Shown here: one piece after another, positions 59,260 through 64,000 of the stretch | Numbering within the stretch: position 1 is the first letter of the stretch | How the letters are laid out: every line of letters begins with the position of its first letter | Source: Paenibacillus uliginis N3/975 | GTDB lineage: Bacteria > Bacillota > Bacilli > Paenibacillales > Paenibacillaceae | Length of the DNA: 64,000 nt | Direction: 5' to 3' | NCBI RefSeq assembly: GCF_900177425.1 | Contig: NZ_LT840184.1 | Location: forward strand, 4,815,705-4,879,704 | The notes under the pieces: generated by a model | Told to the model about the DNA's origin: nothing | The model's database searches: none | What the model saw: only the letters and a program-made list of their open reading frames with translations | Position numbers and translations under genes: made by a program

Positions 59260-60150
59260 TTATTTCACATTGACCGGACTTTTTGCACTATCCAACGCTT
59301 CTTTCGGAATTTCAATCTTCTCAATTTCATTATGTTTGGAAAACGTGCTTTTCATTTTCATATCAACGGAAACACTCTGTTCGGCCTGACTCATGCTCAT
59401 AATCATATGCATGTCTGACTTCGTTGGCAGATAAGTGTCTTTTTTCACCCCGTAAACAATTTTGATACTCTTGATGTCCATCTGCTCCATCATCTCAGCA
59501 GTTTGAGCATTCGTTCCGCCCGCTTGGTTCATGTAGTATTTAGCCAGTTCCTTTAGGCTGTCACCGGAAACGTTAGCCGTCAGGATATATTGCTCACCTT
59601 CCACACTCACCTTTGTATCCTTAGCGATAGATTTAAACTGTTCCAGCTGTTTCTCCGGACCTTCCGTTATCATCTTCATGCTCGCCATAATATTTTTGAC
59701 GTTTTCTTCAGACAGCTGGAACCACTCACCATCCACCGAAGAGTAAACACCGTTCTGTGTAATGTACTGCTTGATGTACTGCTTTCCTTTTCCAGGAATG
59801 TTCATTTGAATCTCTTGATACATCTCCATCGGATTCATGGTTGTATCCACTTTCATCGCCATATCGACATTCTGCTCCAGCTTGTTCTCAACAATGTTCT
59901 GTTTAATGTCAGTATCCATGGAAAAGCTCTTCATATTCTGGCTGGCCTCTGCTGATTTCTGAATCAATTCATCGACCGTAGGAAGTGCCTCTTCCTTAGG
60001 GACTTCTGCCGGGGGCTCTTTCGTTTGGCCGGTTGCCGGCTGTTCTATTGGCGGTGTGGTAGCACCTTTGTCAGCTTCTTTTTCTTTACTGCATGCGGTG
60101 ACTCCCATCACCAAAATTACACTGAGTAATGCCACTGTCCATTTTTTCAA
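59260..60150 (-). CDS. DUF6612-like lipoprotein
   Basis: About 296 residues. The lipoprotein signal is KKWTVALLSVILVMGVTAC, with the cysteine near 20, followed by a Pro/Glu-rich linker and a LolA/LppX-like beta-sheet domain (MKSFSMDTDIKQNIVENKLEQ, MEMYQEIQMNIPGKGKQYI, YLPTKSDMHMIMSM). Such domains bind or shield lipid-like ligands; the role in Firmicutes is unknown. A TTG at 60150 lies 9 bases after AGGAGG; the frame is open from a GTG at 60270 but the codons before have no signal character. Confidence 0.78.
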   Translation of the reverse strand: MKKWTVALLSVILVMGVTACSKEKEADKGATTPPIEQPATGQTKEPPAEVPKEEALPTVDELIQKSAEASQNMKSFSMDTDIKQNIVENKLEQNVDMAMKVDTTMNPMEMYQEIQMNIPGKGKQYIKQYITQNGVYSSVDGEWFQLSEENVKNIMASMKMITEGPEKQLEQFKSIAKDTKVSVEGEQYILTANVSGDSLKELAKYYMNQAGGTNAQTAEMMEQMDIKSIKIVYGVKKDTYLPTKSDMHMIMSMSQAEQSVSVDMKMKSTFSKHNEIEKIEIPKEALDSAKSPVNVK

Positions 60151-60280
60151 AAGAAATTTCCTCCTAAATATATATTCCACTGTCATTACCCAAATTAGAA
60201 AAAAGTGTAACGATGAATCTTCTACTTTAGAAATACGCCTTCTTGCTTGCCCTGTCCCATAGCGATACACTTAATGAACA

Positions 60281-60880
60281 ATGAAAGATATCGAGGGATG
60301 TGCTGCCAAAGTGAAAAATCTCCTGCTTACAGGTTACCGGGCTCATGAGCTCGGTATTTACAATAACAAACACAAAGGAATTCCATATATAAAAAAAGCG
60401 ATTGAGTCGAGACTGATTCCTTTGATCGAGGAAGGGCTAGAGTGGGTTATCACGCCAGGCCAATACGGGGTTGATCTGTGGGCCTGTGAAGCCGTCATAT
60501 CGTTAAAGCAACAGTACCCGCATCTGAGATGCTCCATTATTACAGCCTATGCGCATCCAGAAGAAAAATGGAGTGACGAGAAGAAAGAATATTACATGCA
60601 AATTCTCAAGGGAATAGACTATTATGCTGCGGTCAGCAAAGAGTCTTATCAGGGAAGCTGGCAATTCAAAGCCAGAGATGAGCTGCTGTTTCGCAAAACA
60701 GACGGGATTCTGCTTGTATATGATGAAGATTCGGGTGAGGCCAGTCCGAAATTTGTGAAAGAGCGTGCACTGAAAAAGCATATGGAAGAGGGCTATCATT
60801 ACATTAGTATTGGTTCGGAGGAGATACAGGCTGTTGCGGATGAGGATACCAGTGAACAGGGGTTTTATGATGGGTTTTAA
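60281..60880 (+). CDS. ypsA: YpsA-type SLOG-domain protein (DUF1273)
   Basis: 199 residues: LLLTGYRAHELGIYNNKHKGIPYIKKAI at the start, then GLEWVITPGQYGVDLWACEAV, typical of the YpsA family whose SLOG fold binds nucleotide-like ligands. In Bacillus and Staphylococcus YpsA affects cell division. In those genomes it is beside gpsB, which is absent here. No clear ribosome site precedes the ATG; GTG at 60311 after GAGGG is an alternative. It shares a bidirectional terminator with alanine dehydrogenase. Confidence 0.85.
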   Translation: MKDIEGCAAKVKNLLLTGYRAHELGIYNNKHKGIPYIKKAIESRLIPLIEEGLEWVITPGQYGVDLWACEAVISLKQQYPHLRCSIITAYAHPEEKWSDEKKEYYMQILKGIDYYAAVSKESYQGSWQFKARDELLFRKTDGILLVYDEDSGEASPKFVKERALKKHMEEGYHYISIGSEEIQAVADEDTSEQGFYDGF

Positions 60881-60895
60881 AACTTCCGAACGACA

Positions 60896-60926
60896 AATAA
60901 CCGTCCCCTGCCGGGACGGTTATTTA
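60896..60926. terminator. Bidirectional terminator between ypsA and ald
   Basis: AAATAACCGTCCC pairs with GGGACGGTTATTT around CTGCC. Confidence 0.9.
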
Positions 60927-60973
60927 TGTGATGAATAAAACCATGATTACCATTTCGAGCCACCGGATAAAAC

Positions 60974-62107
60974 CTAATTTACTACCCCCAGGCCCGCCCA
61001 ATAATCATCAATATTCGTATGAACGTATCCGTGAGCTTCGGCCACCGCCTGATAGGTTACCTTCCCACCAATCACATTGATTCCTTTGGCTAAAGCTCTG
61101 CTTGTTGCCGATGCCTGACGAACCCCCTGGTTTGCAATTCTTAGGCCGAAGGGAGTTGTTGCGTTGGTCAGAGCTATCGTGGATGTACGTGCTACTGCAC
61201 CGGGCATATTCGCAACGGCATAGTGAATAACACCAAACTTTTCATAAGTCGGATTGTCATGTGTCGTGATCCGGTCGATCGTTTCAATTGATCCTCCCTG
61301 GTCAATAGCCACATCCACGATAACGGAGCCGGGACTCATCTGCTTCACCATTTCCTCCGTCACGAGCTGTGGTGCCCGCGCTCCGGGAATGAGCACGGCT
61401 CCAACCACGAGATCCGCTTCCTTTACAGTTTCCGCGATATGGAATGAGTCCGACATGATCGTCTTAATGCGCCCTTGAAACTGGTCATCCAGCTGACGCA
61501 AGCGGTTCGGGTTAATGTCCAATATGCTTACTTCCGCACCCATCCCAAGCGCAATTCTCGCGGCGTTGGTTCCAACAATGCCGCCTCCGATAACCGCGAC
61601 CTTTCCTGGTGCCACACCCGGTACACCGCTCAGAAGAACTCCTTTTCCACCATGGGCCTTTTCTAGAAAATGCGCACCGATCTGGATGCACATTCTCCCT
61701 GCCACCTCACTCATCGGTGTAAGCAGCGGCAGACTGCCGTCATCCAGCTGTATTGTTTCATAAGCGATAGCAGTTACTTTTGAATCTATCAGAGCCTTGG
61801 TCAATTCCGCTTCGGGAGCCAGATGCAGATAAGTATACAGAATCTGTCCTTCCCTGAAGTACACATACTCCTCCGGCAGCGGCTCCTTTACCTTAACCAC
61901 CATGTCCGCAGCCCAGGCCTCTTTTGCATCGGAAACGATCCGGGCACCGGAGCTAATGTAATCATCATCCGTAAATCCGATACCGGTACCTGCGCCCGCC
62001 TCTACCCAAACTTCGTGCCCTGCATTTTTGTAGCTTATCACCGTACCTGGCGTCATACCAACACGGTGTTCATTATTTTTAATTTCCTTTGGAACCCCAA
62101 TGATCAT
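60974..62107 (-). CDS. ald: Alanine dehydrogenase
   Basis: 377 residues, full length for the family. It interconverts L-alanine and pyruvate with NAD. It shows MIIGVPKEIKNNEHRVGMTPG at the N-terminus, the substrate-site KVKEPLPEEY and TYLHLAPE, the NAD loop VAVIGGGIVGTNAARIALGMGAEV and GAVLIPGARAPQLVTEEMV. The start at 62107 gives the standard N-terminus; the frame is open further upstream (to 62185) but those codons do not belong to the family. In sporulating bacteria ald is often needed for normal sporulation. Single gene. Confidence 0.95.
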   Translation of the reverse strand: MIIGVPKEIKNNEHRVGMTPGTVISYKNAGHEVWVEAGAGTGIGFTDDDYISSGARIVSDAKEAWAADMVVKVKEPLPEEYVYFREGQILYTYLHLAPEAELTKALIDSKVTAIAYETIQLDDGSLPLLTPMSEVAGRMCIQIGAHFLEKAHGGKGVLLSGVPGVAPGKVAVIGGGIVGTNAARIALGMGAEVSILDINPNRLRQLDDQFQGRIKTIMSDSFHIAETVKEADLVVGAVLIPGARAPQLVTEEMVKQMSPGSVIVDVAIDQGGSIETIDRITTHDNPTYEKFGVIHYAVANMPGAVARTSTIALTNATTPFGLRIANQGVRQASATSRALAKGINVIGGKVTYQAVAEAHGYVHTNIDDYWAGLGVVN

Positions 62108-62253
62108 CGCCTTCAGCACCCCATAACGTAATAATTTGACATTCTTAAACAGCATATTACCCATTTTAAGGTAATGTCCTACCATTATACTACCAGAAGG
62201 TTTACCTCAGAAACCCCCCAGGCAGAAACAGTTGTAACACTTCCAAGAATTAG

Positions 62254-62466
62254 ATAAAAAACTTTTGTCACCAATATCTATCGACAAAACGGGAAACTTC
62301 CCATTTAAGCCGTTCTGAGTGGGTTGAATCTTTAGTGAGCAATGACCACATAAATCCCTCGACTCTGCAGACCTTTTCAGGGGCGAAGTTTATATCCAGA
62401 ATCCAGTGCAACGGCTTCTACCCTAAATCCAAACTGTTCTCACTGGCGATCTATAAGGACAAATAG
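62254..62466 (+). pseudogene. 70-codon open stretch without start, probably a gene fragment
   Basis: A plus-strand frame is open from 62254 to a TAG at 62466 but has no ATG, GTG or TTG with a ribosome site near its beginning. It reads SRSEWVESLVSNDHINPS and ends FYPKSKLFSLAIYKDK. No family is recognised. It lies in the AT-rich debris between ald and the nucleoside hydrolase and is likely a remnant. Confidence 0.3.
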
Positions 62467-62632
62467 AGAACGGAGTCATGAACATTCCCAGGGGTAACAT
62501 GTACATCTGTAATTAAATTATTCTTTAAATCAACCGTACGGTGATACAAATAAAAGAATGCTTCGGTTACCATCTCGAACCATATAATCGCTATCCGTCG
62601 GCTGTAATGCTTTTTTTATTTTGCTTTTCGGT

Positions 62633-62700
62633 CTAAAATAGCAGATGGTCCTGTGGAACTAAATCCTCGATGAACAAAAATTCACTTCTTCTTTTGTTCC
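62633..62700 (-). pseudogene. Short relic of an IS1182-type transposase N-terminus
   Basis: On the minus strand a frame reads KRRSEFLFIEDLVPQDHLLF then stops. The phrase FIEDLVPQDHLL is the conserved beginning of IS1182-family transposases. Only this piece is left, with stops on both sides and other frames mixed in. Confidence 0.5.
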
Positions 62701-62784
62701 CATTAAAGTTGGTAAGCGCTTACATTTTGAACGATTAATAGAAATAATAGCACCGCTGATATTTCCGATATCAATCTTTTTCAT
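62659..62784 (-). other. Small AT-rich ORF (41 codons) with good ribosome site
   Basis: ATG at 62784 follows GGAGG by 7 bases and encodes MKKIDIGNISGAIISINRSK... to a TAG at 62659. It overlaps the IS1182 relic in another frame, so its 3' end is probably chimeric and the frame broken. Its first half may be the start of a lost gene. Confidence 0.35.
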
Positions 62785-62832
62785 TTAATGTCCTCCAAAT
62801 TTTCAATGTTTTTATCAACTAACATATGAATA

Positions 62833-62920
62833 TCATTTTCTCCAACTATCACTGCAGCCAGAAACTGAAAATACAATAACCAACAATATAAAATAATCGT
62901 TTTATTAATGTCACCCTCCT
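62833..62920 (-). pseudogene. Broken lipoprotein signal-peptide gene
   Basis: AGGAGG at 62915-62920 (minus strand) is followed by sequence encoding YFILLVIVFSVSGCSDS with a lipobox (VSGC), but a stop and frame change separate it from any start codon. It reads as a small lipoprotein gene with a recent indel. The frame ends at 62833. Confidence 0.45.
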
Positions 62921-62941
62921 AAAAATAATTCAATCAATTAG

Positions 62942-62969
62942 ATTATACTACACAAAAATGGTAAATCAA
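62942..62969 (-). promoter_or_regulatory. Strong sigma-A-type promoter in the AT-rich debris
   Basis: TTGATT and TATAAT (minus strand) are 16 bases apart and lead into the AGGAGG of the broken lipoprotein gene about 25 bases on. Confidence 0.5.
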
Positions 62970-62976
62970 TACATTT

Positions 62977-63108
62977 TTATACCATTAATCCTTTTATTCT
63001 ATTAAAAAGTATATTATTATCAAGCAACGTCTCTTCAGGAATTAGGCTACCAAAACCAACCTTCTCTTTTATAAATAACCATTCTTGAGGGTCCGTGAAT
63101 ATGATCAT
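62977..63108 (-). other. 43-codon AT-rich ORF, probable gene fragment
   Basis: ATG at 63108 to TAA at 62977 encodes MIIFTDPQEWLFIKEKVGFG...ILFNRIKGLMV. There is no clear ribosome site. It looks like the C-terminal end of a longer protein; the family is unknown. Stops lie just before the ATG. Confidence 0.3.
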
Positions 63109-63211
63109 GAATCTAATATGTATCAGGCGTTATACCCATTTCAAGTAGGTAGTGAAAAGATATAAATGCTGTTTTTCAATGTTCTTGACGATCATATTTT
63201 CAACAGGCTCA

Positions 63212-63269
63212 GATTCTTACGAGATAAGAGTACAACTCACTCCGATGTTATACTTTCTAATCTCATAAA
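63212..63269 (+). repeat. Dispersed intergenic repeat, copy D
   Basis: It begins TTCTTACGAGATAAGAG, has CACTCCGATGTTATACTTTC in the middle and ends near AATCTCATAA. It aligns with copies B and C. It lies directly before the terminator of the nucleoside hydrolase gene. Confidence 0.72.
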
Positions 63270-63273
63270 TAAA

Positions 63274-63313
63274 GGCTGTCCTGAAAAGGTCATTTTAAGA
63301 CCTGAGGACAGCC
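63274..63313 (-). terminator. Terminator of the nucleoside hydrolase gene
   Basis: GGCTGTCCT...GTC pairs with GAC...AGGACAGCC. On the minus strand it lies about 70 bases after the stop codon. Confidence 0.75.
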
Positions 63314-63384
63314 CATGCTGTGTCGTTACACGTTAATTTTCTGATTAGTAGCGGCGAATGATCGTTCTTTTCTTCCCTCTTTGC

Positions 63385-64000
63385 TTACATCACTCTACTA
63401 AGAAAATGCTCCAGAAAGGCCTTCTCATCCACTTCCACGCACACTTCAATGTTAGAATCACGATCCGGAACTTCAACCGTCTGTCCTACCGCATCACCAG
63501 ACGTGATGACATCGACCCGCATCAGGAGTGTCTTCACAAATTCAGGGTTGATGACTACACCTACCGCAAGCGGATCATGCAGCGCGCATCCACCAATACC
63601 AGGATAAAATCCTTCGTATGCATTCATATAATAATGGGTCATTTCTGCAAACAGTTTAGAAAAATCCGTTCCGAGCTTTTCCCACTCCTTCAGGTGTTCA
63701 CGTGGCAGGAGTGTCTTCATGGTTACATCGAGACCGACTAATGTAAGCGGAATTCCTGAATTAAAAACATATTCCGCGGCTTCCGGGTCCGCATGGATAT
63801 TCGCTTCGGCCGAAGGTGTCACATTGCCTCGGCAGCGTACCGCTCCCCCCATGACCACGACCCGGTCGACCAGATTTACGATTTCGGGGTCCTTTTGGAT
63901 AGCGAGCGCCAAATTTGTTAAAGGTCCTACCATGATAAGTGTAATTTTGTTCGGCTGGTTTCGTACCACTTCGATCATGAAATCTGCCGCATGTGCATTC
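63385..64000 (-). CDS. Inosine/uridine-preferring nucleoside hydrolase, 5' end outside the window
   Basis: About 205 residues are visible; the frame is open to the window end, so the start is missing, including the N-terminal DTD calcium motif. Visible are KITLIMVGPLTNLALAIQKDPE, RVVVMGGAVRCRGNVTPSAEANIHADPEAA and the later GFYPGIGGCALHDPLAVGVVI, with the histidine and aspartate of the active site. The enzyme splits ribonucleosides to base and ribose for salvage. Confidence 0.92.
   Translation of the reverse strand, partial: NAHAADFMIEVVRNQPNKITLIMVGPLTNLALAIQKDPEIVNLVDRVVVMGGAVRCRGNVTPSAEANIHADPEAAEYVFNSGIPLTLVGLDVTMKTLLPREHLKEWEKLGTDFSKLFAEMTHYYMNAYEGFYPGIGGCALHDPLAVGVVINPEFVKTLLMRVDVITSGDAVGQTVEVPDRDSNIEVCVEVDEKAFLEHFLSRVM

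Noticed and set aside
1..64000. CRISPR array, tRNA, rRNA or prophage
   Set aside because: No regularly spaced direct repeats, no cloverleaf or rRNA signature and no phage structural gene set were seen; the fibre-like repeat protein at 9622 is isolated among glycan genes.

Overview
The window looks like chromosomal DNA of an endospore-forming Firmicute of the Paenibacillus type. The evidence is a set of CotS-like and YheC/YheD-type spore-coat genes, a YesM/YesN two-component pair beside an LplABC-type sugar importer, a queCDEF operon behind a preQ1 riboswitch, futalosine-pathway menaquinone genes, strong GGAGG ribosome sites with many GTG/TTG starts, and mid-range base composition. No rRNA, tRNA, CRISPR array, prophage or replication origin was seen.

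Layout. 1-11.4 kb (minus strand): an accessory glycan/surface cluster. It holds three glycosyltransferases, two CotS-like kinase-fold proteins, a WbqC protein, a GNAT, an FkbH-like HAD protein with its acyl carrier protein, four small proteins encoded close together, and a protein built on an exact 10-residue repeat. Several promoters match the mother-cell sigma E/K -10 pattern, and an endospore coat-type ATP-grasp gene (YheC/YheD) is divergent at 11.6 kb, so a spore-surface glycoprotein system is the best reading. 12.8-15.6 kb: a short HTH regulator, a von Willebrand-family protein that seems to lack its vWA domain, a coiled-coil membrane protein and an AIM24 protein. 15.7-18.5 kb: preQ1 riboswitch and queCDEF. 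18.5-23.7 kb: EcsC, Dps with a PerR-like box, a K+/H+ antiporter, a GNAT and a PilZ protein.

23.8-25.1 kb holds an unusual pair: a class I isoprenoid-synthase-like protein with two DDxxD motifs followed by an NHLP-type RiPP leader peptide. Two duplicated 7TMR-DISM histidine kinases follow. 29.4-32.8 kb is a compact ATP-grasp / MurE-like ligase / Asp-Glu racemase operon that should build a small D-amino-acid-containing product or a wall modification. 33-50 kb is mostly housekeeping and small conserved proteins: cyclophilin lipoprotein, methyltransferase, SDR, AEC transporter, PatB-type lyase, M15 peptidase, TetR, MqnB/MqnD, Mug, ECF sigma factor with a membrane partner. It is interrupted at 42.75-43.15 kb by a tnpB-less IS200/IS605-type relic that keeps omegaRNA-like structure. 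50.2-59.1 kb is a sugar-uptake locus: oxidoreductase, YesN and YesM on the minus strand, lplA-lplB-lplC type genes on the plus strand, with a relic permease tail and an inverted-repeat element between lplB and lplC. 59.2-64 kb has a lipoprotein, YpsA, alanine dehydrogenase, a roughly 1.2-kb AT-rich graveyard of broken genes, and a nucleoside hydrolase cut by the window end.

A dispersed intergenic repeat of about 60-90 bp occurs at least four times, usually beside terminators. The best candidates for undescribed biology are the terpene-fold/NHLP pair, the tagged spore-surface cluster, the ligase/racemase operon and the solo omegaRNA-like element.
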